This document shows, in pieces, positions 17,821-27,564 of a DNA stretch of 34,772 bases. The first letter of the stretch is position 1. Every line of letters begins with the position of its first letter. The notes under the pieces were generated by a model. The model did not search any database and was not told the origin of the DNA. It saw only the letters and a list, made by a program, of their open reading frames with translations. Source of the DNA: an uncultured Phascolarctobacterium sp. (GTDB lineage Bacteria; Bacillota; Negativicutes; Acidaminococcales; Acidaminococcaceae); NCBI GenBank assembly GCA_949288065.1, contig CASEIL010000023.1, positions 1-34,772 of the forward strand, given 5' to 3'. Both the position numbers and the translations under genes were made by a program.

Positions 17821-18303
17821 ATGTTTGCTGTGGGAGATAAAATTGTATATCCGATGCATGGTGCCGGTATTGTACAGGCGATAGAACAGCATGACCTTGC
17901 CGGTGAAACGGTTGATTATTTAATTATGATGATGCTGCTTACCGATATGCGTGTTATGGTGCCGATGAAAAATGTGGAGCGCGTTGGTTTGCGCCACATT
18001 ATTGATAAGGGGCAAATCCCCGCTATCGAAGAAACGCTGCGCCATCCGGTGGAGTTTAACGTGCGCGGCATTACCTGGAACAGGCGCTTTAATATGTATC
18101 TTGATAAAATGAAAAGCGGCAGCGTGCTGGAAGTTGCCGAAGTTATCCATATCCTGCAAACGCAGGAAAACGAAAAGAAGCTTTCTACCGGCGAGCGCAG
18201 GCTGCTTGCCACGGCGCGGCAGATACTTGTAAGCGAGATGATGCTGGTGTGCGACGAAAGCCAGCAGGACGCCGAAAAATGGCTTGATAAATTTTTTAAT
18301 TAA
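17821..18303 (+). CDS. carD: CarD/CdnL-family RNA polymerase-binding transcription factor
   Basis: Small factor that binds the RNA polymerase beta subunit and stabilises open promoter complexes, chiefly at rRNA and growth-linked promoters (established for the family). The N-terminal Tudor-like RNAP-interaction domain is recognisable (FAVGDKIVYPMHGAGIV, residues 2-18). The helical C-terminal DNA-contacting domain follows (about 65-160, with LSTGERRLLATARQILVSE). The 160 residues are the normal length. AAGGAGG lies 8 bases before the ATG. It is a single-gene transcript between two tandem promoters and an intrinsic terminator, and its place between radA and yacL is the usual Firmicute position. 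Confidence 0.92.
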   Translation: MFAVGDKIVYPMHGAGIVQAIEQHDLAGETVDYLIMMMLLTDMRVMVPMKNVERVGLRHIIDKGQIPAIEETLRHPVEFNVRGITWNRRFNMYLDKMKSGSVLEVAEVIHILQTQENEKKLSTGERRLLATARQILVSEMMLVCDESQQDAEKWLDKFFN

Positions 18304-18336
18304 AAAACACCGCCCAAAACGGTGTTTTTCTTTTTT
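18303..18336 (+). terminator. Intrinsic terminator of carD
   Basis: A 10-bp perfect stem AAAAACACCG/CGGTGTTTTT with a 7-base loop is followed by CTTTTTTTT. It overlaps the last base of the stop codon. Confidence 0.93.
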
Positions 18337-18365
18337 TTGTACTGTTTTTGCGTGGCAATTTGTAG

Positions 18366-18371
18366 TACAAT
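18366..18371 (+). promoter_or_regulatory. Probable -10 element of the yacL-ispDF transcript
   Basis: TACAAT lies 40 bases before the yacL ATG. The matching -35 is weak (TGTTTT at 18343-18348, 17-base spacer). Confidence 0.4.
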
Positions 18372-18410
18372 AAACATAATCCGCAACTGTACCCCGAAGG
18401 AGGTGAGAAT

Positions 18411-19541
18411 ATGTTAAACAGAGTGCTGAGGATTACAATAGTCGTTGTTTTTGCTGTAACCGGACTTATACTAACAGAATATTTACTGCCCTATATTTCG
18501 GATTATTTTAATTATAATATTTATGGCAACGGCTTTTTTGGTATTGCTTTAACCACTATCGTTTCCAGTACCGTGGGCATTTTTGTGTTCGGCACCATGG
18601 GCATGGCCCTGGCGCCGGTTATTATCCGCACCATGACGAGCTGGACCGAAAAAACTGCTATTTTGCTTTCGCGCGTGCCGACGAGCGATATTATGGTTAT
18701 CACGTTCGGCATTGCCGTTGGTTTGGTGCTGGCCAACCTTTTGGGCGGCCCGTTTTCGCACCTTCCTATTATCGGCCCGTACATTCCGCTGATTTTCAGC
18801 ATTGTGCTTTCTATGGTTGGCGCTAAGGTTGCCCTGCGCAAGCATCAGGACATTGTCGGCTTTTTTGACCGCAGCCTGCCTTCGCTGAAGGGCGCTGTTA
18901 AGCCTGCCGCCGTTAAGGCTGCCGCCGAAAGCGACCGCCTGTACAGCGATAATAAAATTCTGGATACCAGCGTTATTATCGACGGGCGCGTGGCTGATAT
19001 TTTAAAAACAGGCTTTTTGGAAGGGCGCATTGTAGTGCCTAAATTTGTTATCCGCGAATTGCAGACGCTGGCAGACAGCGCCGACAGCTTAAAGCGCGGC
19101 AAGGGCCGCCGCGGGCTTGATTTGCTGCACGATATGCAGCAGCAGGATGAGGAGCGCCTTATTATTGACGCTACCGATTACCCGGATTTGGACGGCGTGG
19201 ACGCCAAGCTGGTAAGGCTGGCGCAGGATAAGCAATGGATTATTGTTACCAACGATTTTAACTTGAACAAGGTGGCAGAAATTCAGGGTATTGACGTTTT
19301 AAACATTAACGACCTTGCCAACGCCGTTAAGCAGGTGGTTGTGCCGGGCGAAAGCATTAATGTATTTTTGCTGCGCGAGGGCAAGGAGCAGGGTCAGGCT
19401 ATTGCCTACCTGGAGGACGGCACGATGATTGTCGTAGATAACGGCAGGCGCTATATCGGCTCTGCCGTAACGGCGGAGGTAACCTCCGTTTTGCAAACCT
19501 CTGCCGGCAGAATGATTTTTGCCAGAATGAACAACAGGTGA
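18411..19541 (+). CDS. yacL: PIN/TRAM domain membrane protein YacL
   Basis: Putative membrane-anchored ribonuclease. The first ~145 residues hold about four membrane helices (for example [16 protein letters not shown] and [18 protein letters not shown]). A PIN nuclease domain follows, with the acidic residues expected for metal binding: Asp185 in [11 protein letters not shown], the glutamate in [10 protein letters not shown], and Asp in [11 protein letters not shown]. The C-terminal TRAM domain (about 315-375, [20 protein letters not shown]) is an RNA-binding fold. The length of 376 residues is usual. GGAGGTGAG precedes the ATG. Its stop overlaps the possible starts of ispDF, suggesting co-translation. 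The substrate is unknown for the family. Confidence 0.9.
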   Translation: MLNRVLRITIVVVFAVTGLILTEYLLPYISDYFNYNIYGNGFFGIALTTIVSSTVGIFVFGTMGMALAPVIIRTMTSWTEKTAILLSRVPTSDIMVITFGIAVGLVLANLLGGPFSHLPIIGPYIPLIFSIVLSMVGAKVALRKHQDIVGFFDRSLPSLKGAVKPAAVKAAAESDRLYSDNKILDTSVIIDGRVADILKTGFLEGRIVVPKFVIRELQTLADSADSLKRGKGRRGLDLLHDMQQQDEERLIIDATDYPDLDGVDAKLVRLAQDKQWIIVTNDFNLNKVAEIQGIDVLNINDLANAVKQVVVPGESINVFLLREGKEQGQAIAYLEDGTMIVVDNGRRYIGSAVTAEVTSVLQTSAGRMIFARMNNR

Positions 19542-19546
19542 TGACG

Positions 19547-20746
19547 ATGGATAAACTGACGGTAATAATACCCGCCGCCGGTGCAGGCAAACGCCTGGGG
19601 CTGGGCAAAAACAAAGCCTTTGCCGGTTTATGCGGGCTGCCGTTGCTGGTGCAGTGCCTGCGCATGGTGGCGCAAACAGGCATGGCCCACAAAGTAATAA
19701 TTGCCGTGGCTGCCGCCGAGGTGGCCGAAGCAGAAAGCCTTTTGGCTGAATACAAAAGCTATTTTGCCGGTTTGGAGCTTGCCGTTGTGGCAGGCGGCGC
19801 AGAACGCACAGACAGCGTAAAAAACGCCCTGCGGCTTGCGCCGGATAAAGGCTACATTGCCGTGCACGACGGCGCGCGACCCTTTGCGGGGGCGGAGGTT
19901 TTTGCGCGCACTCTGCAAGCGGCAAAAGCAACCGGCGCGGCGATAGCGGCGGTGCCCGTTAAAAACACCATTAAGGTTATTGATACAGACGGCGTTGTGG
20001 TAAGCACGCCGCAGCGCAGCAGCTTAGTGGCGGTGCAAACGCCGCAGATTTTTGAGGCAGGCCTTTTAAAACGCGCTTACAGCGAGGAAAACTTGCAGGG
20101 TGCGGCCGTTACCGACGATGCTTCCTTAGTGGAGCGTTTGGACGTAAAAGTTGCCACTGCCTTAGGCAGTTATGAAAACATAAAAATTACCACGCCGGAG
20201 GATTTGCTGCTGGCGGAAAAAATTTGTGCAGACAGGGGGATGGCTATGCAGCAGGAAAGGCAAATGCCGCAGTTCAGGGTTGGCAGCGGCTACGATGTAC
20301 ACCGTCTTACCCAAAACCGCAAGCTGATTTTGTGCGGGGTTGAAGTGCCTTATGAGCTTGGCCTTGACGGGCACAGCGACGCCGACGTTGCCGTACACGC
20401 TTTAATGGACGCGCTTTTAGGTGCGGCTGCGCTGGGCGATATTGGCAAACACTTTCCCGACACCGACGAGCGCTTTAAGGGCGCGGACAGCATGAAGCTT
20501 CTGGCGCATGTTATGTCGCTTTTGAAGGAGCGATGTTGGTGCGTGAACAACGCCGATGTAACCATCATCGCGCAAAAGCCGAAGCTGGCAAATTACATCC
20601 CGCAGATGCGGGACAATTTGGCGCAGGCGCTGGGGCTGGAAGCCGACGCCGTTAACGTAAAGGCAACCACCACGGAAAAGCTGGGCTTTACCGGGCGCGG
20701 CGAGGGCATTGCCGCCGAAGCTGTAATAAGCCTGATTAAAATATGA
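19547..20746 (+). CDS. ispDF: Bifunctional IspD/IspF of the MEP isoprenoid pathway
   Basis: Fusion of 2-C-methyl-D-erythritol 4-phosphate cytidylyltransferase (IspD) with 2-C-methyl-D-erythritol 2,4-cyclodiphosphate synthase (IspF), cytoplasmic steps of isoprenoid precursor synthesis. The IspD half (about residues 1-230) has the nucleotide-binding [21 protein letters not shown] and AVQTPQIF. The IspF half (about 240-399) has the metal ligands in GSGYDVHRL and LDGHSDADV, plus [10 protein letters not shown] and [13 protein letters not shown]. Both halves look complete. The ATG at 19547 has AGGTGA five bases upstream; ATG 19541 and GTG 19538, overlapping the yacL stop, are alternatives. In most Firmicutes the two enzymes are encoded by separate adjacent genes. 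Confidence 0.93.
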   Translation: MDKLTVIIPAAGAGKRLGLGKNKAFAGLCGLPLLVQCLRMVAQTGMAHKVIIAVAAAEVAEAESLLAEYKSYFAGLELAVVAGGAERTDSVKNALRLAPDKGYIAVHDGARPFAGAEVFARTLQAAKATGAAIAAVPVKNTIKVIDTDGVVVSTPQRSSLVAVQTPQIFEAGLLKRAYSEENLQGAAVTDDASLVERLDVKVATALGSYENIKITTPEDLLLAEKICADRGMAMQQERQMPQFRVGSGYDVHRLTQNRKLILCGVEVPYELGLDGHSDADVAVHALMDALLGAAALGDIGKHFPDTDERFKGADSMKLLAHVMSLLKERCWCVNNADVTIIAQKPKLANYIPQMRDNLAQALGLEADAVNVKATTTEKLGFTGRGEGIAAEAVISLIKI

Positions 20747-20772
20747 CGCCTGGCTGTGAGTTATGCTATAAT
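20743..20772 (+). promoter_or_regulatory. Promoter of the gltX-cysS operon
   Basis: An extended -10 (TGC before TATAAT at 20767-20772) with ATGACG (20743-20748) 18 bases upstream. It overlaps the end of ispDF. Confidence 0.6.
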
Positions 20773-20785
20773 ATATAAGATTTGA

Positions 20786-22223
<1,438 letters not shown>

Positions 22224-22237
22224 GAGGAGCAATAACT

Positions 22238-23680
22238 ATGGCTATTAAAGTTTATAATACGCTCACCAAAAAGAAAGAAGAATTTGTGCCGCTGCACCCG
22301 GGCAAAGCCTATATGTATGTGTGCGGCGTAACACCTTACAATAACCCGCATATCGGCAACGCGCGCCCCTTTGTAACCTGGGACGTTATCCGCCGCTTTT
22401 TGGAGCACGAGGGCTATGACGTTTTGCACGTGCAGAACTTTACCGACGTGGACGATAAAATCATTAATGCCGCCAATAAAGAGGGCGTGGCGTGGAGCGA
22501 CATCTGCAACCGCTATATCGACGTTTACTTTAAAGAAATGGATATGCTTAATATCCGCCGCGCGCACGTTTACCCGCGCGTATCCGAGCACATGCCGGAA
22601 ATTATCAAAGTAGTGCAAACCCTTATCGACAAGGGTTATGCCTACGAGATGGACGGCGATGTTTATTACAGCGTGGAAAAATTCGCGCGCTACGGCGAGC
22701 TTTCCGGCCGCAAGCTGGAAGATATGATGGCGGGCGCACGCGTTGACGTTAATGACAAAAAGCACAACCCGTTTGACTTTGCGCTGTGGAAAGCAGCCAA
22801 ACCCGGCGAGCCGTACTGGGAAAGCCCCTGGGGCAAAGGCCGCCCGGGCTGGCACATTGAATGCTCGGCCATGAGCATGAAGTACCTTGGCGAAAGTTTC
22901 GACTTCCACGGCGGCGGCAGCGATTTGATTTTCCCGCATCACGAAAACGAAATTGCCCAGTCCGAAGGCTGCACCGGCGTGCACCCGTTTGTACGCTACT
23001 GGCTGCACAACGGCTTTATTACGGTTAATGAAGAAAAAATGTCCAAATCGCTGGGCAACTTCTTTACCGTCAGCGATATTTTAAAACACTTCGATGCGGA
23101 AACACTGCGTTTCTTCATCGTTTCCACGCATTACCGCAGCCCACTTGATTTTAGCGACGAGCGCCTGACGGAAGCGCAGCGCAGCTTAACGCGCCTTAAA
23201 AATGCGCAGGACAACTTAAAAGAGCTGGCGCAGATGATTAGCGGCGGCCCGACCGAAGCCAGCACAGCTTTAATGGCTAAGGCCGAAGAGCTGCGCACCG
23301 GCTTTATGGAAGCCATGCGCGACGACTTTAACACCGCGCTTGCCATCAGCTATATGTTTGAATTGGGCAAGGAAATTAACATTTACCACCAGCAGGTTGT
23401 AAGCGGCGGCGAAAAGCCGGACGGCAAACTGGTTGACGTTTTGTGCAAGGTATTTGCCGAGTTCTGCGGCATTATCGGTGTTTTGGAAAACAACGCCAAA
23501 CCCGCGGCTGAGGCCGATGCTTCGCTGGAGGACAAACTGATTGAAACTATTGTAGGCCTGCGCCAGGAAGCGCGCGCCGCCAAAAATTACGCACAGGCGG
23601 ACGCACTGCGCAACGCCCTTACCAACTTGGGCATTGTGCTGGAAGACACCCCGCAGGGCGTTCGGTGGAAAAAACAGTGA
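22238..23680 (+). CDS. cysS: Cysteinyl-tRNA synthetase
   Basis: Cytoplasmic class I enzyme that charges tRNA-Cys. The 480 residues contain the HIGH-type motif (YNNPHIGNARPFV), the zinc ligands expected for CysRS (Cys in YVCGVTPY, Cys in HIECSAM and the pair in PHHENEIAQSE) and the KMSKS signature (EKMSKSLGNFF). The C-terminal DALR/anticodon-binding region ends with a typical ALRNALTNLGIVLEDTPQG. Length is usual. AGAGGAG lies about 8 bases before the ATG. It starts 14 bases after gltX and overlaps the mini-III gene, consistent with one operon. The gltX-cysS-mrnC order is a Firmicute hallmark. Confidence 0.97.
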   Translation: MAIKVYNTLTKKKEEFVPLHPGKAYMYVCGVTPYNNPHIGNARPFVTWDVIRRFLEHEGYDVLHVQNFTDVDDKIINAANKEGVAWSDICNRYIDVYFKEMDMLNIRRAHVYPRVSEHMPEIIKVVQTLIDKGYAYEMDGDVYYSVEKFARYGELSGRKLEDMMAGARVDVNDKKHNPFDFALWKAAKPGEPYWESPWGKGRPGWHIECSAMSMKYLGESFDFHGGGSDLIFPHHENEIAQSEGCTGVHPFVRYWLHNGFITVNEEKMSKSLGNFFTVSDILKHFDAETLRFFIVSTHYRSPLDFSDERLTEAQRSLTRLKNAQDNLKELAQMISGGPTEASTALMAKAEELRTGFMEAMRDDFNTALAISYMFELGKEINIYHQQVVSGGEKPDGKLVDVLCKVFAEFCGIIGVLENNAKPAAEADASLEDKLIETIVGLRQEARAAKNYAQADALRNALTNLGIVLEDTPQGVRWKKQ

Positions 23681-24132
23681 AGTTTGAACAGTATAAATTA
23701 GTTAAAGAACACGCTCTGGCGGCCGCAGCGGCTGCCGGAGCTGCTTTGCCTGATGCCGGCAGGCTGAACCCCGTGCTGCTTGCTTACGTTGGCGACGTGG
23801 TATATTCGCTGTATGTAAGGCTGCGCTTTTTAACGGCGTCCAGCCAGATTCGCGTTATCCACGATTTAAGCTCTAAAACCGTATCGGCGGTGTGCCAGGC
23901 TGCGGCGCTGGAAGCGCTTACCACAGAGCTGACGGAAGAAGAGCTTACCGTTGTTAAGCGCGGGCGCAACACTAAATCCACCGTGCCCAAAAGCGCCAGC
24001 ATGCACGAATACCGCATGAGCACCGCCTTTGAAGCGCTGGTGGGCTGGCTGTTTTTGCGCGGCGAGGATGAGCGCCTGGAGGCATTTTTAGACAAGGCTT
24101 TTAATATTACACTTGATAGTTTGAAAAAATGA
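23677..24132 (+). CDS. mrnC: Mini-ribonuclease III
   Basis: Dimeric endoribonuclease that matures 23S rRNA ends in Firmicutes. It is an RNase III catalytic domain without the double-stranded RNA-binding domain. The signature is [15 protein letters not shown] with the catalytic-type Asp, followed by [13 protein letters not shown] and the second acidic cluster in [20 protein letters not shown]. About 151 residues, as usual. The start is probably GTG 23677, overlapping the cysS stop, with GGTGGA seven bases upstream; an in-frame GTG at 23665 is possible. A run of alanines near the N-terminus is low-complexity but in frame. It is coupled to cysS and followed immediately by thyX. Confidence 0.92.
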   Translation: MKFEQYKLVKEHALAAAAAAGAALPDAGRLNPVLLAYVGDVVYSLYVRLRFLTASSQIRVIHDLSSKTVSAVCQAAALEALTTELTEEELTVVKRGRNTKSTVPKSASMHEYRMSTAFEALVGWLFLRGEDERLEAFLDKAFNITLDSLKK

Positions 24133-24140
24133 GGTATAAA

Positions 24141-24839
24141 ATGCAGGTTAAATTAGTACGCTATACGCCGGAGCCGGAAAAAACCGTCGCTATGAGCGCA
24201 CGCCTTTGCTATTCGCCCATCGGCGCGGCGCAGCTGGAAGAGAAAATCTCTGACGAACAGGCAGCGGCGCTGGTGCGCAAACTGGTTGCCATGGGGCATT
24301 TTTCCACTCTGGAGCATGTTACCTTTACCTTCGCCATTGAAGGTGTATCGCGCGTATTGACGCATCAGCTGGTGCGCCACCGCATTGCTTCGTATTCGCA
24401 GCAATCGCAGCGCTATGTAAAGGAGCATAATTTTGAAACCATTATGCCGCCCTCTATCGCCGCAAGGCCGGAAGCCAAGGCGGAGTTTGAGGCGCTGATG
24501 CAGAAATTGCAGGACGCTTACAACAAATTTACGGAAATGGGCATTCCGGCGGAGGACGCGCGCTATGTGCTGCCTAACGCTGCGGAAACCAAAATTGTTT
24601 GCACGTTTAACGCCCGCTCGCTGCTGAACTTTTTCAGCCTGCGCTGCTGCATGCGTGCCCAGTGGGAAATCCGCGCTCTGGCGGAAGCAATGCTGGCAGA
24701 GTGCAAACGCGTTGCCCCCGTTATTTTTGAAAACGCAGGGCCGACCTGCGTGAGCGAGGGCATCTGCCGCGAGGGCGCAATGAGCTGCGGACGCCTTGCT
24801 GCCATTTTAAAGGCGAAGGAAGCAGCCAAAAATAAATAA
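24141..24839 (+). CDS. thyX: FAD-dependent thymidylate synthase
   Basis: Makes dTMP from dUMP using methylenetetrahydrofolate with NADPH and FAD, independently of ThyA. The diagnostic ThyX motif is present as [13 protein letters not shown]. Other conserved parts are [37 protein letters not shown] and a C-terminal stretch with [11 protein letters not shown]. It is 232 residues from ATG 24141, chosen because GAGGT lies 6 bases upstream and the start MQVKLVRY matches family N-termini. An in-frame ATG at 24129 overlaps the mrnC stop. It sits inside the translation/RNA operon between mrnC and rlmB. Confidence 0.95.
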   Translation: MQVKLVRYTPEPEKTVAMSARLCYSPIGAAQLEEKISDEQAAALVRKLVAMGHFSTLEHVTFTFAIEGVSRVLTHQLVRHRIASYSQQSQRYVKEHNFETIMPPSIAARPEAKAEFEALMQKLQDAYNKFTEMGIPAEDARYVLPNAAETKIVCTFNARSLLNFFSLRCCMRAQWEIRALAEAMLAECKRVAPVIFENAGPTCVSEGICREGAMSCGRLAAILKAKEAAKNK

Positions 24840-24849
24840 AGGTGAAGCT

Positions 24850-25596
24850 ATGAAAGAAGAATTTATTGCCGGAAGGAACCCCGTTGCCGAGGCTTTGCGC
24901 AGCGGGCGCGCACTTAACAAAATAATGGTGCAGGACGGGGCGCGCGGCGTTACGGAAATTATTGCCGCCGCCAAGGCGAAGAATGTGGCGGTGGAGTTTG
25001 TAAAAAGCGATAAGCTGGACAAGCTGGCGCAGGGCGTGCGCCATCAGGGCGTGGTGGCCTATGCCGCGCCGGTGGCGTTTAAAACGCTGGAGGACGCTTT
25101 GAAAAAAGCTGCCGCCAAAAACGAAGCGCCGTTTTTGCTGCTGCTGGATGAACTTCAGGACCCGCAGAATCTGGGCGCTATCATCCGCACGGCAGACGCT
25201 GCCGGTGTGCACGGCATTTTGCTGCCAAAGCGCCGCAGCTGCCCGTTGAACGCCGTGGTTGCCAAAATATCCGCCGGGGCGGTGGAATATGTGCCCGTGG
25301 TGCAGATTGGCAATATTGTGCAGCAGCTTGAGGATTTAAAAAAGCAGGGCTTTTGGGTGGCAGGCGCCGATATGGACGGCGAGCCTTACACCAAAGCCAA
25401 CCTTACCGGGCCGCTGGTGCTGGTTATCGGCGCCGAAGGCAGGGGGCTGGGCAGGCTGGTTAAGGAGCACTGTGATATTATTGTAAGCCTGCCGATGCAC
25501 GGCGGCGTAAATTCGCTGAACGCTGCGGCGGCAGGAGCCGTGTTGATGTACGAGGTTGTGCGCCAGCGCGGCATTGAGGCAGGAAAAAATGCGTGA
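24850..25596 (+). CDS. rlmB: 23S rRNA 2'-O-methyltransferase of the RlmB/TrmH (SpoU) family
   Basis: SAM-dependent methyltransferase of the SPOUT class that modifies 23S rRNA. Its 248 residues include an N-terminal substrate-binding domain (FIAGRNPVAEALRSG) and the knotted C-terminal domain with the three SpoU motifs: DPQNLGAIIRTADAAGVHG, VIGAEGRGL and LPMHGGVNSLNAAAAGAV. Length and motifs are complete. GGTGAAG precedes the ATG. It starts 10 bases after thyX, and its last codons overlap the NYN nuclease gene. The exact methylated nucleotide cannot be told from the sequence, since paralogues such as YacO differ subtly. Confidence 0.92.
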   Translation: MKEEFIAGRNPVAEALRSGRALNKIMVQDGARGVTEIIAAAKAKNVAVEFVKSDKLDKLAQGVRHQGVVAYAAPVAFKTLEDALKKAAAKNEAPFLLLLDELQDPQNLGAIIRTADAAGVHGILLPKRRSCPLNAVVAKISAGAVEYVPVVQIGNIVQQLEDLKKQGFWVAGADMDGEPYTKANLTGPLVLVIGAEGRGLGRLVKEHCDIIVSLPMHGGVNSLNAAAAGAVLMYEVVRQRGIEAGKNA

Positions 25597-26101
25597 ATGG
25601 CTGATTGTTGACGGATACAACGTAATAAATTACTGGCCGGATTTCCGCAAAATGCGCAGCGAAAATTTGGAGCATGCGCGCGATTTGCTGCGCGAAAAAA
25701 TGCAGGAGTACGCTGTGTTTAAGGGTTACAGCGGGCTTTTGGTATTTGACGCGCAGGAGGTGCAGGGCAGCGCCGAGGAAGAACACTACGGCGCTGTAAC
25801 CGTTGTTTACACGGATGAGGGCGAAACGGCCGATTCGTGGATTGAAAGAAAGGTTTACGAGCTGAACAAAAACGGCGACAAGGTTTTTGTCGTTACCAGC
25901 GACTATGCCGAGCAGATGAACATTCTCGGCAGCGGCGCTTACCGCATTTCGGCACGCGAGTTTAAAGAAGAATACACGCGCGCCAAAAAACAGATTGAAG
26001 AAAAGGTGCACGCCGCGGCTAAAGGCTTAGGCCGCAACGAAATCGGCGGCAGGCTGCACGAGCATGTGCGTGCGCATTTTGAAAAACTGCGCCGCCGGTA
26101 A
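25589..26101 (+). CDS. yacP: NYN-domain ribonuclease YacP (Rae1-like)
   Basis: PIN-like endoribonuclease. In Bacillus the relative Rae1 cuts mRNA in the ribosomal A site. The 170 residues start MREWLIVDGYNVINYWPDF with the first catalytic aspartate. YSGLLVFDAQEVQG, VVYTDEGETADSWIERKVYEL and FVVTSDYAEQMNILGSGA then supply the other acidic residues. Length is usual. The ATG at 25589 overlaps the rlmB stop and follows a GGCAGGA; an in-frame start further upstream inside rlmB is less likely. It is the last gene of the gltX-to-yacP cluster. Confidence 0.9.
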   Translation: MREWLIVDGYNVINYWPDFRKMRSENLEHARDLLREKMQEYAVFKGYSGLLVFDAQEVQGSAEEEHYGAVTVVYTDEGETADSWIERKVYELNKNGDKVFVVTSDYAEQMNILGSGAYRISAREFKEEYTRAKKQIEEKVHAAAKGLGRNEIGGRLHEHVRAHFEKLRRR

Positions 26102-26102
26102 A

Positions 26103-26131
26103 TTGACGCGCGGCCGGTTTTTGTTTATAAT
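26103..26131 (+). promoter_or_regulatory. Promoter of sigH
   Basis: TTGACG (26103-26108), 17 bases, TATAAT (26126-26131), about 64 bases before the sigH ATG. Confidence 0.82.
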
Positions 26132-26194
26132 TACAATACATCGCCTTAACGGCGGATAAAAAGTTTGAAATAGAAATAAACGGAGGGCGTTCAG

Positions 26195-26929
26195 ATGAGC
26201 GCAGAAACACCGAATAATCCATACAGCGCTTTTGAGAACATGACCGATGAGGAAGTTGTTGCAAAAGCGAAAGAGGACAATGTGCTGGCGCAGGAGTATT
26301 TGCTGCACAAATACCGCAAATTTGTGCGCGCCAAAGCCAGAAGTTATTTTTTAATAGGGGCCGAACGCGAGGACATTATTCAGGAAGGCATGATTGGGCT
26401 TTACAAGGCCATCCGCGATTTTAAGGGCGATAAGCTGTCAAGCTTCCGCGCCTTTGCGGAGCTGTGCGTAACGCGCCAGATTATTACCGCCATTAAAACG
26501 GCGACGCGCCAGAAGCATATCCCGCTTAATTCGTATGTATCGCTGAACAAGCCGATTTATGAGGAGGATTCCGACCGCACGCTGATGGATGTGGTGAGCG
26601 GCGTTAAGGTTGCCAACCCCGAGGATATGATTATCAGCCGCGAGGAATTTGTTGATATCGAAAACAAAATGAACAACATTTTGAGCGATCTGGAGTGGCG
26701 AGTGCTGATAAGCTATCTTGACGGCAAATCGTACCAGGAAATTGCGGCGGAGCTGGACAGGCATATTAAATCCATCGACAACGCGCTGCAAAGGGTTAAG
26801 CGCAAGCTGGAAAAATACATCATCGGCAGCGAGGGCGCAGGCACCGATTTAAACAGCGTGTATAGCGGGCTGCTCGCCATGGACCCGAGCGAGCGTTTTG
26901 CCAGCCGCGACCTGAAAAACAAGCGCTGA
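26195..26929 (+). CDS. sigH: RNA polymerase sigma factor SigH (sigma-70 family)
   Basis: Alternative sigma factor in the position where Firmicutes carry sigH (spo0H). It has region 2 (EYLLHKYRKFVRAKARSYF, then AEREDIIQEGMIGLYKAIRDF for core binding and -10 recognition) and region 4 (LSDLEWRVLISYLDGKSYQEIAAELDR, a helix-turn-helix for -35 recognition). It has 244 residues against about 215-220 in Bacillus. The excess is a tail of about 35 residues after the last helix. GGAGGG lies 7 bases before the ATG. Its regulon (competence, early sporulation or other) cannot be inferred here. Confidence 0.92.
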   Translation: MSAETPNNPYSAFENMTDEEVVAKAKEDNVLAQEYLLHKYRKFVRAKARSYFLIGAEREDIIQEGMIGLYKAIRDFKGDKLSSFRAFAELCVTRQIITAIKTATRQKHIPLNSYVSLNKPIYEEDSDRTLMDVVSGVKVANPEDMIISREEFVDIENKMNNILSDLEWRVLISYLDGKSYQEIAAELDRHIKSIDNALQRVKRKLEKYIIGSEGAGTDLNSVYSGLLAMDPSERFASRDLKNKR

Positions 26930-26958
26930 CGGAAAGATAAGCGTTAATATTGAAACAG

Positions 26959-27002
26959 AAAATAACATCATTAAGAAATTTGCTTGTGATGTTATTTTTT
27001 TT
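26959..27002 (+). terminator. Intrinsic terminator of sigH
   Basis: A 12-bp stem (arms 26959-26970 and 26987-26998, AAAATAACATCA with its complement) with a 16-base loop is followed by Ts. The stem is AT-rich but perfect. Confidence 0.8.
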
Positions 27003-27079
27003 AGAGGATTTTACGCGCTTACAGCGAATATATTTTTTACAAAGTAAAAAGTCCGTAAAATTTAAGGGAGGTAATACAG

Positions 27080-27541
27080 ATGAATCAGGTAGAGGAATTT
27101 GAAAAAGTTGTTGAAGAGGCAAAAAATAAACCCGTAAAGGTTGTTGTTGTTACCGGCAAGCCGGGCAGCGGTAAAAGTAAAGTTTTAAGGGAAGCTGCGG
27201 CGGACAAAAAATGGGATTACATTGATTGCCGCCTGCTGATTACCGAACAGTTTTTAGAAATTCCTCCTGCGGAACGCAAGGATAAGGCAGCAGAAATGAT
27301 GGGCGAGATTTTGGATACCTACAACACCGACGTTGTACTGCTCGACCGTCTGCAAACCTTGTTTGTACCCGTGTTCCATATAGATATTGCCGAACTTCTG
27401 GCAAAATTAAGCGAAAAATACGTTATTGTTACGGCATGGCCGGGATACATGGAAGACGGCAAGCTTTGCTATGACAAGTTTGACGGCACCGAGTCCATCC
27501 GTATCAGCGCCGAAGGCTTTACCCTTTGGAATGTTGACTGA
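27080..27541 (+). CDS. Small P-loop protein resembling BrxF of type 3 BREX, orphan
   Basis: 153-residue P-loop NTPase. Walker A is TGKPGSGKSK (about residues 25-34). A Walker B-like hydrophobic strand follows (DVVLLDRLQTLF, about 84-95), then a characteristic VTAWPGYMEDGKLCYDKF near the C-terminus. From memory this pattern fits the BrxF proteins of type 3 BREX phage-defence loci: GKxGSGK, a VLLD-plus-LF strand, and an AWPG followed by L-Y. No other BREX gene (brxC, pglX, pglZ, brxH, brxA) is in the window. It has GGGAGG before the ATG and lies between the sigH terminator and the phosphofructokinase gene, 23 bases upstream of the latter. Function here is unknown. A generic AAA-like switch protein is the alternative. 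Confidence 0.6.
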   Translation: MNQVEEFEKVVEEAKNKPVKVVVVTGKPGSGKSKVLREAAADKKWDYIDCRLLITEQFLEIPPAERKDKAAEMMGEILDTYNTDVVLLDRLQTLFVPVFHIDIAELLAKLSEKYVIVTAWPGYMEDGKLCYDKFDGTESIRISAEGFTLWNVD

Positions 27542-27564
27542 TTAAGTAAATTAAGGGGGTTATC

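Noticed and set aside
19474..19488. Perfect palindrome CGGAGG-TAA-CCTCCG followed by TTTT, inside yacL, resembling a terminator
   Set aside because: The stem is only 6 bp, the sequence encodes an ordinary part of the TRAM domain, and the T-run is short. A functional terminator within the gene is unlikely.
19299..19931. 210-residue open frame opposite yacL/ispDF
   Set aside because: It is Arg/Pro/Cys-rich low-complexity sequence, antisense to two well-supported genes.
23704..23760. Alanine run at the mrnC N-terminus as a possible sequencing artefact
   Set aside because: The frame is continuous, the downstream RNase III motifs are intact, and the codons are varied rather than a simple repeat.
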